A stretch of 6,312 nt of DNA from an uncultured Acidobacteriota bacterium (GTDB taxonomy: Bacteria > Acidobacteriota > Blastocatellia > Pyrinomonadales > Pyrinomonadaceae). Position numbers and translations under genes: made by a program. Shown one piece after another: positions 1-5,825 of the stretch. Location: assembly GCA_902826505.1 (NCBI GenBank), contig CADEFG010000105.1:1-6312 (forward strand), in the 5' to 3' direction. Numbering within the stretch: the first letter of the stretch is position 1; each line of letters opens with the position of its first letter. The notes beneath the pieces were generated by a model, which searched no databases, was not told the DNA's origin, and worked only from the letters and a program-made list of their open reading frames with translations.

Positions 1-19
1 GTTAAGAACAACAGTTTAC

Positions 20-1816
20 TCATTGATTTTTAAACTCTTTCGTAATTCGTCCGAACGGATAAACGCCGATTCGTTTATCCGCATACGGCGAGCGTTCGTA
101 GAAAAATTGCAATCGCGCACGCGGGCTTTTCGCAAATTTTTCGTCCTTTAATCTTTCCTCGAATTCCCGGCGCAAACTTTCGTCTTTGGCGAGCATTTCC
201 GAGGCGATCTTTTCCATGATGTAATCGCTGAAATACTCTTTCATCTCGAAAATCGCGTTAAAAAATCCCCAAGTCGCGAGCGAATCGGTCGAGCCGGGTT
301 CAAGCAGATGAATCGCGACATTCGCCGTTTCCTGATCGAGCGGAACCAGCGCCGAACCAGCCGGAAAGTTGCGCGTTTCGGTGATCGGAACGGCTTTGAA
401 CGAAACCGGCAGACGATTTTCAAACGGATTCGCCGCCCATTTCGGCTCGCTCAGACGATAACTTTCAATCTCGATCGTCAAAGGCTTTTTGATCCTTTCA
501 AATTTGACGCCGTGCGCTTCGAGCCGTTCGATCGCCGCTTGCCACTGCGGCGGAACGATGTAATAAAGCGGCGGCGCGACCGCAACTTTGACCAGTCCTT
601 CATCGAACTTTTTAACCGTCACCTCGATCGGTTTTGTGCCGTAAACGATCTTTTTGCCGCCCGAAACCGCGCTGTCTTCAAGTTTGTATTCGACCGCCCT
701 CAGCTGAAACGGTTCGCTTTTGTCGCTCAAACCGATTTGCAGCGGAAATTGCCGCGCCGGATCGAAAGTTTTTCCGCGCTCAATGGTTTCTTCGTCGGCT
801 TTGCGGTTGGCTTCAAAAAGGCTCGCTTTCGAGCGGTTAATTTCCTCGAGCGTTTTCCAAAGCACGTCGTAAGTTCCGCGAACTCTGGATTTATAAGGCT
901 TTAACGAATGCGTTTCGATCAGCAGTCCGGGACGATTCCGCAGCGCCGCGTAACCGGTCGCAAAACGCGGCGTCGCGATAAACGTGTAGATTCCGGTCGT
1001 CACTTCGCGCCCGCCGAATTCGAGATAATGCGTCAAAAGATTGCCTTCCTTTTCGACCTCGGCTTTAATCTTGCCGTCAAAATACGCGTCCATCCAATTT
1101 TTGATGGCGGGCGAAACTTCCTGAAAATGCGCGTATTCATACGTGATGTTATACTCGAAATCCGCGCCGTCCGTGACGTGCAGGTCAAAGAAAAAATCGG
1201 GTTTCCATTCGTTCCACAATTTTAAAAACGCACGTGTTTCGGGCGCGTCCGCCTTCATATAATCGCGGTTTAAATTCAGTCCAGCCGAAGTTGCGCGCCA
1301 GCCCATCTCCTGGGGACCGTTTTGATTGATGCGGTTATAGGGCGAAGCCATTTCGTGCCCGTCCGTGTTATAGATCGGCACGAAAAGCAAAACGCAGTTT
1401 TTTAACAAACCGGGGCGCGTTTTGGTGATCGCAATGTCGCGAAGCAAGGCAAAACCGGCGTCTTTGCCGTCGATCTCGCCCGAATGAATACCGGCTTGGA
1501 TCAAGATTATCGCCTTCCCGCTTTTTTTCGCCTGTTCGGCGGTAAAGGTTTTGCCGTCCGCCGCGATCAGCAGCGGCAAATCACGTCCTTCGCCCGATTT
1601 TCCAAACGATTGATAAACTATCTTGTCCGACGCTTTGTCCAGCTTTTGCGCGAAGGCGATCGTGTCGGCGTAATTCCAACTTTTTCGGTAATCGGTCGCT
1701 TCGGCAAGAGTTTTCCAGTCCGGCGGAACATTCGGCGATTCGCTTTGCGCATTGACGGTCATAAAATTCAGGAAAATAAAGACAAAAATATGTAAAAAAA
1801 CACGACCCTTTTTCAT
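20..1816 (-). CDS. Exported M14-family zinc carboxypeptidase-like metallopeptidase (598 aa)
   Basis: Seen: residues 1-23 form a signal peptide (Lys-Lys, hydrophobic core, cleavage probably after VNA before Q24), so the enzyme is probably periplasmic. The M14 zinc site is complete: H111 and E114 in the HSGE motif, and H213 in DLHVTDG. The substrate-binding Asn-Arg pair lies in NLNRDY (183-184), and the catalytic Glu is E301 in LLIETHS. Family knowledge: M14 enzymes remove C-terminal residues or cleave peptide and peptidoglycan-stem bonds with one zinc. The catalytic domain covers about 35-340. The remaining ~250 residues are a long extension with a WGFFNAIFEMKEY motif, seen in large exported M14 proteins of Acidobacteriota and Bacteroidota. 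The ATG at 1816 was chosen because the signal peptide starts there; an in-frame TTG at 1900 would add 28 residues before it. It follows the MBL gene after 110 bases. Substrate cannot be told. Family very sure. Confidence 0.93.
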   Translation of the reverse strand: MKKGRVFLHIFVFIFLNFMTVNAQSESPNVPPDWKTLAEATDYRKSWNYADTIAFAQKLDKASDKIVYQSFGKSGEGRDLPLLIAADGKTFTAEQAKKSGKAIILIQAGIHSGEIDGKDAGFALLRDIAITKTRPGLLKNCVLLFVPIYNTDGHEMASPYNRINQNGPQEMGWRATSAGLNLNRDYMKADAPETRAFLKLWNEWKPDFFFDLHVTDGADFEYNITYEYAHFQEVSPAIKNWMDAYFDGKIKAEVEKEGNLLTHYLEFGGREVTTGIYTFIATPRFATGYAALRNRPGLLIETHSLKPYKSRVRGTYDVLWKTLEEINRSKASLFEANRKADEETIERGKTFDPARQFPLQIGLSDKSEPFQLRAVEYKLEDSAVSGGKKIVYGTKPIEVTVKKFDEGLVKVAVAPPLYYIVPPQWQAAIERLEAHGVKFERIKKPLTIEIESYRLSEPKWAANPFENRLPVSFKAVPITETRNFPAGSALVPLDQETANVAIHLLEPGSTDSLATWGFFNAIFEMKEYFSDYIMEKIASEMLAKDESLRREFEERLKDEKFAKSPRARLQFFYERSPYADKRIGVYPFGRITKEFKNQ

Positions 1817-1862
1817 AAAAATTCTTCGTCCGCACACGGACACAGCGACAGATAGATTTTTC

Positions 1863-1900
1863 TTAATCTGTAATATGTAATCTGAAATTTGAAATTGCAA
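1863..1900. repeat. AT-rich low-complexity leader upstream of the M14 gene
   Basis: The spacer between the MBL stop and the M14 start contains short overlapping near-repeats. On the minus strand AATTTCA occurs twice in tandem and CAGATTA occurs twice around a TATTACA. A weak promoter-like pair sits here on the minus strand (TTGCAA at 1900-1895, 17 bases, CATATT at 1877-1872; each 4/6 to the sigma-70 consensus), so the M14 gene may have its own promoter. This is only a possibility. Confidence 0.35.
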
Positions 1901-1926
1901 CCGAAGTCTGCCGATCTGCGGACAAA

Positions 1927-3021
1927 TTATTCAAAATAAAAACTTTCGTTCAGCGCCAGCGGTTTTAGTTTATCGCGCAAGCCCTGTTTTTCTGCTTCTT
2001 CGTTTAATAATTTCAAAGGCTCGCTTGGCGGTTCGTCCGCCATATCGAAACGCCCGTAATGCATCGGCACCAGAACTTTTGCCCGCGCGTCCGTAAATGC
2101 TTGAACGGCTTCTTCGGGCGTGTTGTGATTTTCCGCCATCATAAAGCGCGGTTTATACGCGCCGATGCCGATCAGAAAATAATCGATCTCGGGAAATATC
2201 TCCGCCGTTTCCCGGTAATGCGAACCGAACCCCGAATCGCCGCTGAAATAGATCGTTTGCCCCGCGCCTTCGATCACATAACCGCCCCAAAGTATATGAT
2301 TCGTGTCAAAAAGCCCGCGTTTGCACCAATGACGAACCGGCAAAAACGTGATTTTCACCCGTTCGTCCGTCAAATTATACTGCTGAAACCAACCGGCGGT
2401 TTGGACTTCGTTCGATGGCGAAATCCAATCCCGCAGAAGTTCTTCCATCCGCAAACCGCCGAAAAATCTTGCCTCGGGAAATTTTTGGGCAATCGCGCGA
2501 ATCGTCTTTTCGTCCGCGTGTTCGCGGTGATCGTGCGACAGCAGCACGTAATCAACGCGTTTTATCTTCTCGATCGGCGACTCGATTTTAACAAGCGGTT
2601 TTAAGAACGACGGCTCGCCGAAAACCGGGTCGAGCAGAATGCTTTTCCCGCCGAGACGAATAAAAAACGCCGCGTGACCGAGCCACAAAATGCCGTCGCG
2701 CTCGCTCGCTAAAAATTCGTTCGGGTCAAGAACGGCAAGCCGTGCGGTATCATTTAATTTTTCCTGCTTTTGCGGATTCGCGCTCAAAGTCCAGCGCAGC
2801 ATCTTTGTAAAGCGCGGCAAAAAAGGAAATTCGTGATTGACGAACCGTCCCTTTTCATCGACCGGCGTTCCCTGCCAATCCGCCTTGACGGTTTTCAAAT
2901 TTTCGTTGTTCGCGTATTTTACAATCACCGCTTTGTCCCGCTCGTTGATCAAAATAATGACGCCAAATATGATGGCGATCAAAGCCAAACCGACGCCGAT
3001 TATTTTGAGAAGTTTTTTCAT
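1927..3021 (-). CDS. Membrane-anchored metallo-beta-lactamase-fold hydrolase, NAPE-PLD/RomA-like (364 aa)
   Basis: Seen: one hydrophobic segment at residues 5-25 after MKKLLK, so a membrane anchor or uncleaved signal; the catalytic domain should face the periplasm. The MBL fold begins at about 110 (WLGHAAFFIRLGGKSILLDPVF). Metal ligands: H163, H165 and H168 in SHDHREH, H231 in PVRHW, D262 in FSGDSGFG, H321 in PMHYG. The motif normally reads HxHxDH, but position 167 is Glu (codon GAA), not Asp. The stretches HWCKRGLFD, LWGGYVIEG, GIGAYKPRFM and TPEEAVQAF match the branch containing N-acyl-phosphatidylethanolamine phospholipase D, RomA and relatives. A lipid or phosphodiester substrate is possible, but many relatives are uncharacterised, so only hydrolase is called. 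ATG start at 3021, no good Shine-Dalgarno. It lies 82 bases downstream of the transposase gene, so an own promoter is likely. Fold very sure, substrate unknown. Confidence 0.9.
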   Translation of the reverse strand: MKKLLKIIGVGLALIAIIFGVIILINERDKAVIVKYANNENLKTVKADWQGTPVDEKGRFVNHEFPFLPRFTKMLRWTLSANPQKQEKLNDTARLAVLDPNEFLASERDGILWLGHAAFFIRLGGKSILLDPVFGEPSFLKPLVKIESPIEKIKRVDYVLLSHDHREHADEKTIRAIAQKFPEARFFGGLRMEELLRDWISPSNEVQTAGWFQQYNLTDERVKITFLPVRHWCKRGLFDTNHILWGGYVIEGAGQTIYFSGDSGFGSHYRETAEIFPEIDYFLIGIGAYKPRFMMAENHNTPEEAVQAFTDARAKVLVPMHYGRFDMADEPPSEPLKLLNEEAEKQGLRDKLKPLALNESFYFE

Positions 3022-3082
3022 TCAATTATTCAACGTACACACCGAAGGATCAATCGGAAAATAGCTAAAAATGAACGATATA

Positions 3083-3106
3083 GAACCTCTGGAAACTCGT
3101 CGGTTA
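3083..3106. repeat. Left copy of a diverged direct repeat flanking the transposase gene
   Basis: The plus strand reads GAACCTCTGG, then seven bases, then TCGGTTA. The same pair of words occurs in the same order at 3711-3730 with three bases between them. This copy includes the transposase stop codon (3104-3106). Its CCTCTGG can also pair with CCAAAG at 3107-3112, forming a weak hairpin around the end of the gene. Confidence 0.5.
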
Positions 3107-3550
3107 CCAAAGATATATTTCATCATAATCAACGCCCGATGTTTTTAATAAGCCAACATACTCATCTTTAAAACTTTGCTTTCGATGATGCCGTTCCTGA
3201 TTTAAAATATAATTTTTCACTCTCGCCAAATTATTCGGACTAACCGTAAACGCTCCATAACCGACTTGCCAGGCAAAACTTTTCAAACCGATTTCCCGAT
3301 GAATCCAAGCCGATGAGCTGGCTTTTAATTCCCGCATCAAATCCGAAAGTCGATGGATTGCACTTAAACTCACAAGTAAATGAACATGGTCATTTATGCC
3401 GCCGACTGCCAAAGCCACCCCATTTTGATTTCTGACGATTCCGCCTAAATATGAATGAAGTTTTTCTTTCCAATCATCCGCAATCAAAGGCAAACGGTCT
3501 TTGGTCGAAAACACAAAATGAAAATACAAACTCGTATGTGTGGAAGGCAT
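3104..3550 (-). CDS. tnpA: IS200-like Y1 (HUH) single-strand transposase, REP-associated type (148 aa)
   Basis: Seen: a single-domain protein starting MPSTHTSLYFHFVFSTKDR, typical of the Y1 transposase family (Y1_Tnp). The HUH metal-binding pair is H55 and H57 in NDHVHLLV. The nucleophilic tyrosine is most likely Y114 in VKNYILNQERHH. Other family signatures are ELKASSSAWI (74-83), FAWQVGYGAFTVS (92-104) and the C-terminal DYDEIYLW. Length is normal for the family and no frameshift or stop is seen, so it looks intact. Known role: cleavage and rejoining of single-stranded DNA at sites beside hairpins through a 5'-phosphotyrosine link. Start: ATG at 3550 is preceded by AAGGAG with 8-base spacing; a TTG one codon earlier (3553) is also possible. 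GC is lower than its neighbours (21 to 28 of 60 bases in three lines), fitting acquired DNA. Classical IS200 versus RAYT is not settled. Confidence 0.92.
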   Translation of the reverse strand: MPSTHTSLYFHFVFSTKDRLPLIADDWKEKLHSYLGGIVRNQNGVALAVGGINDHVHLLVSLSAIHRLSDLMRELKASSSAWIHREIGLKSFAWQVGYGAFTVSPNNLARVKNYILNQERHHRKQSFKDEYVGLLKTSGVDYDEIYLW

Positions 3551-3558
3551 CAAGTTTA

Positions 3559-3564
3559 CTCCTT
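3559..3564 (-). promoter_or_regulatory. Shine-Dalgarno of the transposase gene
   Basis: The minus strand reads AAGGAG eight bases before the ATG at 3550 (five before the alternative TTG at 3553). It is the clearest ribosome binding site in the window, and it supports the ATG start and real translation of the transposase. Confidence 0.7.
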
Positions 3565-3574
3565 AATTTCAAAA

Positions 3575-3686
3575 CAAAATTACATTTAACGGCACCGCAG
3601 TTTCACAATAAAATTTGGATTAAACCGCATAGCAGTTTCATATTTCATAAAGTAAAATTTGGGTTAAAACTGCGGAGCAGTTTCAT
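3575..3686. repeat. Three degenerate tandem units upstream of the transposase gene, each built on a GCAGTTT hairpin
   Basis: The best pair is 3609-3641 and 3653-3686: both run TAAAATTTGG, one variable base, TTAAA, a variable GC-rich core, then AGCAGTTTCAT, with four mismatches and one gap by eye. A more decayed third unit lies at 3575-3605 and ends in GCAGTTTCA. Inside the units are small hairpins: a perfect one, AAACTGC/GCAGTTT with loop GGA (3667-3683), and one with a single mismatch, AAACCGC/GCAGTTT with loop ATA (3622-3638). Unit spacing (35 and 45 bases) and decay argue against CRISPR. The position directly 5' of the transposase start fits REP-like substrate sites for the enzyme, but this is inference. 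Confidence 0.65.
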
Positions 3687-3693
3687 AAAGTAG

Positions 3694-3720
3694 CCAAAGG
3701 TGAGCAAAGCGAACCTCTGG
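3694..3720. repeat. Outer hairpin 1 of the composite palindrome
   Basis: CCAAAGGT (3694-3701) pairs with ACCTCTGG (3713-3720), 7 of 8 positions, with an 11-base loop. The inverted counterpart with compensated changes is at 3816-3845. Confidence 0.6.
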
Positions 3721-3730
3721 TTTTCGGTTA
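3711..3730. repeat. Right copy of the direct repeat flanking the transposase gene
   Basis: GAACCTCTGG, three bases, then TCGGTTA, matching the left copy at 3083-3106 apart from a four-base length difference and changed bases in the middle. The repeat overlaps the right arm of hairpin 1. Confidence 0.5.
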
Positions 3731-3741
3731 AAAACAATTTC

Positions 3742-3794
3742 GAGCTCTGAAGGAGCGAAACTATATTTCATTGTCTGTCGCTCTTTCAGAGCTC
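3742..3794. terminator. Strong 17-bp stem-loop; central stem of the palindrome and possible GH13 terminator
   Basis: GAGCTCTGAAGGAGCGA (3742-3758) pairs with 3778-3794 at 16 of 17 positions, the remaining one being a G-T wobble, with a 19-base loop. It lies about 150 bases past the GH13 stop, in the right place to end GH13 transcription before the transposase gene. On the minus strand a TTTTT run follows about seven bases after the stem, and on the plus strand the stem is followed by TTTTATTTTA, so it could work weakly in both directions. The distance to the T-run and the loop size are not classical; its main identity may be a repeat. Confidence 0.5.
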
Positions 3795-3815
3795 AATTCG
3801 TTTTATTTTATCATT

Positions 3816-3845
3816 CCAGACGTTTCGCTCGCGCTTCACGTTTGG
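3816..3845. repeat. Outer hairpin 2 of the composite palindrome
   Basis: CCAGACGT (3816-3823) pairs with ACGTTTGG (3838-3845), 7 of 8 plus a G-T wobble, with a 14-base loop. Read on the minus strand it matches hairpin 1. Where hairpin 1 has AGGT/ACCT, this one has ACGT/ACGT, so a base change is matched in both arms. Confidence 0.6.
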
Positions 3846-3941
3846 CTATTTTCTGAACGCATCTTCGATGCTCAAATCCTTTCGCAGCAATTCTCGCTAC
3901 GGTATGTTGTCGGTCACCGTCGGCGACAAAAACCAATTAAA

Positions 3942-5825
3942 TTATCTGCTGTTCATTCTATAAACTATTACGGATTTTGGTGGAATTATTATTTTCCACT
4001 TGCCGTTCAAAGCTTGTAAATCGGTTATATTTCCAATTTCTGCCGAAAGTTTATCGTTCGCAAAAATCCAAAATAATTTTGAGAAAGAATTTTTTGAAAT
4101 TTCAATAGTTTTTTCTTTATTAGAAGTATTAAATCCAATAATTTTAGCATCTATTCGTTCTGGTTGTGATACCTTACGCGCAAAAACATAAGCTTCGTTG
4201 TCATAGAATAAATCTATTGTATCTCCTAATCTTAATGCCCGACTTTCCCGCCTTAATTTTATCCATTTCTGCGTCCATTCGAACATTTTCTGTTCGTCCG
4301 CTGTCCTTCCGTCTTTCGTAAATTTATTTTTTGAATCACCCGCAAAACCGCCCGAAAAATCTTTGCGGTTGTCGGGATCGTGTCCGCCGGTCATCGCGAT
4401 CTCTTCGCCGTAATAAAGCTGCGGAATACCGCGTGTCGCTAAAACAAATGCCGTGTGGAGCATCGCGCCTTCGAGCGTCGCGCCTTGCAACGACATAAAA
4501 CGATCGGTGTCGTGATTGTTTGCCAAGAGCGTGACGTTGTTTATATTTCCGTAAAGCCCGTCGTATTTCAAAACGTCGCGGAGCGCACGCATCGGCTTTT
4601 TGCCGGTGAAAACTTCCTGCGATGTGCGCCAGAGCTTGAAATCGAAAACGCTTGGAAGTTTCGTATCAATTCCGTCCCAGCCCGTTTTGCCGCCCTGAAA
4701 AAACGCGGTCTGCGCCGAATCTTCCTCGAAAACTTCGCCGACGAGATAAAATTTCGGGTATTGGCGCAAAATCGCCGTTGACCAATCGCGGATAAACGTC
4801 CGAGGCATATATTGGATCGTGTCCTGCCGGATGCCGTTGATACCGGTCGCGCCGATCCACCAGAGCGCGTTTTGAATCTGATATTTCGCAACTTCCGGCT
4901 CATAGTGATTGTTGTCCGGCAAAAGCTCGTTAAACCAGCCTTTCAGCAAATTATCGCGTTCCGCCGGCGAAGCGTTCGGGCTCAGAAGAACTGAATTATT
5001 GAAAGTGTTCGGCGAAAAAGGCGAAAACCAATTCTCTAAGGGCGCGCTTTTCGACCACGGATGCTGAATCCCGACGTGATTGGCAACCTGATCCTGAATG
5101 ACTTTGATGCCGTTTTGATGGCACGCCCGAATAAGCGCGCGCAAATCTTCCATCGTCCCGAAATGGTTTTCGACGCCGTAATAATCGATCGCGTGATAGC
5201 CGTGATAATTCGTGTTCGGACACCACGGTTTATCGCACTGGTTGGCTTCGTCCGGGTTGTCGTACCACGGCGTCAGCCAGATCGCCGTCACGCCGAGTTC
5301 CTTCAAATACGGGATTTTCGATTGGATGCCGCGAAAATCGCCGCCGTGCCACGCGCGCGAATTCTGGCGGTCGACGCCCAAGTTGTTCGAAGGATCGCCG
5401 TCCGCGAAACGGTCGGGCATGATCAGATAGATCACGTCGTCGTTGGTGATGGTTTGAAAATTCGTTTTCGCGTCGAGCGGCGCGAGAATTTCAAACGGCA
5501 CGCTCGTTTTGCCGTTCGCGTTCGAAACTTCAAAATCGTATTTTCCGACCTTTGTATTTTTCGCGATCGCGACATCGAAAAACAGATAATCGCCGCGCTG
5601 GTTGACGCGAATATTTGAAACTTGCAGCGAAGCATTTTTCGATAAAACTTTTGCGTCTCGAAAATTCGCGCCGCGCACGAGCAGCCGCACCGAACCCGTC
5701 GAATGATTCGCCCACCAGCTCGGCGGCTCGACCTTTTCGACCTTCGGCGCGTTTTGTCCGAAACCGAAAGCGGTCAGTCCAAAAATCATCAGCGCAACGA
5801 ATTTTAATGGCAATTTTTTTTTCAT
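3942..5825 (-). CDS. Exported GH13 alpha-amylase-family enzyme, cyclomaltodextrinase/neopullulanase type (627 aa)
   Basis: Hydrolyses alpha-1,4-glucans; by family, likely cyclodextrins, pullulan or maltodextrins. Seen: a signal peptide (1 to ~23, ending AFGFG before Q24), so periplasmic or surface. Residues ~27-113 form a beta-sandwich beginning VEKVEPPSWW, as in the N-terminal domain of Flavobacterium-type cyclomaltodextrinases. The (beta/alpha)8 barrel covers ~130-530, with a loop DRFADGDPSNN (138-148) typical of the family's metal site. All four GH13 regions are intact: D245-H250 (DQVANH), nucleophile D335 in GIRQD, acid/base E364 in VGEVF, and D439 in NNHDT. A C-terminal beta domain follows from ~535. 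Start ATG at 5825 overlaps the TPR stop as ATGA, implying coupling. Odd: the last ~110-130 codons are strikingly AT-rich (ATA, TTA, GGA, AGA) compared with the CGC/GGC-rich core. No Sus-type transporter or regulator is in view, so exact substrate is open. Confidence 0.93.
   Translation of the reverse strand: MKKKLPLKFVALMIFGLTAFGFGQNAPKVEKVEPPSWWANHSTGSVRLLVRGANFRDAKVLSKNASLQVSNIRVNQRGDYLFFDVAIAKNTKVGKYDFEVSNANGKTSVPFEILAPLDAKTNFQTITNDDVIYLIMPDRFADGDPSNNLGVDRQNSRAWHGGDFRGIQSKIPYLKELGVTAIWLTPWYDNPDEANQCDKPWCPNTNYHGYHAIDYYGVENHFGTMEDLRALIRACHQNGIKVIQDQVANHVGIQHPWSKSAPLENWFSPFSPNTFNNSVLLSPNASPAERDNLLKGWFNELLPDNNHYEPEVAKYQIQNALWWIGATGINGIRQDTIQYMPRTFIRDWSTAILRQYPKFYLVGEVFEEDSAQTAFFQGGKTGWDGIDTKLPSVFDFKLWRTSQEVFTGKKPMRALRDVLKYDGLYGNINNVTLLANNHDTDRFMSLQGATLEGAMLHTAFVLATRGIPQLYYGEEIAMTGGHDPDNRKDFSGGFAGDSKNKFTKDGRTADEQKMFEWTQKWIKLRRESRALRLGDTIDLFYDNEAYVFARKVSQPERIDAKIIGFNTSNKEKTIEISKNSFSKLFWIFANDKLSAEIGNITDLQALNGKWKIIIPPKSVIVYRMNSR
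5822..5825 (-). promoter_or_regulatory. ATGA start-stop overlap (translational coupling of TPR and GH13 genes)
   Basis: On the minus strand ATGA serves as both the GH13 start codon (5825-5823) and the TPR stop codon (5824-5822). Only a poor ribosome binding site (AAAAGAAA) precedes the start, so GH13 translation probably depends on ribosomes finishing the TPR gene. Confidence 0.8.

Larger units (their letters stand above)
3083..3847. mobile_element. IS200-like / REP-associated transposase unit with flanking palindromic repeats (limits approximate)
   Basis: The unit consists of one Y1-type transposase gene, a diverged direct repeat on either side of it (3083-3106 and 3711-3730), three degenerate tandem units just upstream of the gene (3575-3686) and a composite palindrome (3692-3847). 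Y1 transposases cut single-stranded DNA at sites next to hairpins, so a gene embedded in hairpins is as expected. There is no tnpB accessory gene as in IS605 elements. Whether this is a complete, mobile IS200-type element or a domesticated RAYT with its REP-like repeats cannot be decided from one copy. The outer limits are my choice and no target-site boundary is proven. Confidence 0.45.
3692..3847. repeat. Composite inverted repeat of three hairpins (BIME-like)
   Basis: The left arm (3692-3758) and the reverse complement of the right arm (3778-3847) align along most of their length. Both begin AGCCAAA[G/C]GTGA, continue with an AGCGAA segment and a TCTGG, pass through an AT-rich linker, and end GAGCTCTGAA[G/A]GAGCGA. 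The element therefore folds as two outer hairpins in inverted orientation around a strong central stem. This is the architecture of bacterial interspersed mosaic elements (paired REPs plus linker), though the sequence is not one I recognise. It fills the gap between the GH13 stop and the tandem units. Confidence 0.65.
3551..3941. other. 391-base gene-free spacer between transposase and GH13 genes
   Basis: Contents from left to right: the transposase ribosome binding site, three degenerate tandem units (3575-3686), the composite palindrome (3692-3847), then about 94 bases (3848-3941) with no recognised gene. The last part contains a small TTGTCG/CGACAA inverted repeat (3907-3912 and 3924-3929) and a minus-strand frame of 41 codons (TTG at 3936, stop at 3811-3813) rich in Ala, Arg and Lys, without a Shine-Dalgarno. 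I do not call this frame a gene; see findings. Confidence 0.7.

Noticed and set aside
308..904. Plus-strand open frame of 198 codons antisense to the M14 gene, with similar long antisense frames at 2059-2604, 4455-4781 and 5061-5618
   Set aside because: They are Arg/Phe-rich translations with no recognisable motif, lie wholly opposite well-supported genes, and arise from codon bias on the other strand.
1817..1900. 28-residue N-terminal extension of the M14 protein from a TTG at 1900
   Set aside because: It would put a charged stretch before a clear signal peptide that starts at the ATG at 1816, and it lies in AT-rich low-complexity spacer.
1906..1923. Hairpin GTCTGC/GCGGAC after the MBL stop, as a terminator
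   Set aside because: The stem is only six pairs with one wobble, and no T-run follows on the minus strand.
3025..3053. Promoter for the MBL gene: TTGATC, 17 bases, AATAAT on the minus strand
   Set aside because: The match is decent (4/6 and 5/6), but the -10 box ends only three bases before the ATG, too close for a normal start site, and a leaderless start would be unusually tight. Left as an unproven possibility.
3551..3553. TTG as the transposase start, one codon before the ATG
   Set aside because: The ATG at 3550 has better codon quality and 8-base spacing to AAGGAG, and homologues typically begin MPST.
3575..3686. CRISPR array
   Set aside because: Repeats are degenerate, spacing is irregular (35 and 45 bases), the 'spacers' are themselves similar, and there are no cas genes.
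3907..3929. TTGTCG/CGACAA inverted repeat after the GH13 stop, as its terminator
   Set aside because: There is no T-run after it on the minus strand, and the stem is short with an 11-base loop.
3771..4019. Plus-strand open frame of 82 codons across hairpin 2 and the GH13 3' end
   Set aside because: It has no motif or ribosome binding site, is half antisense to the GH13 gene, and starts inside the palindrome.
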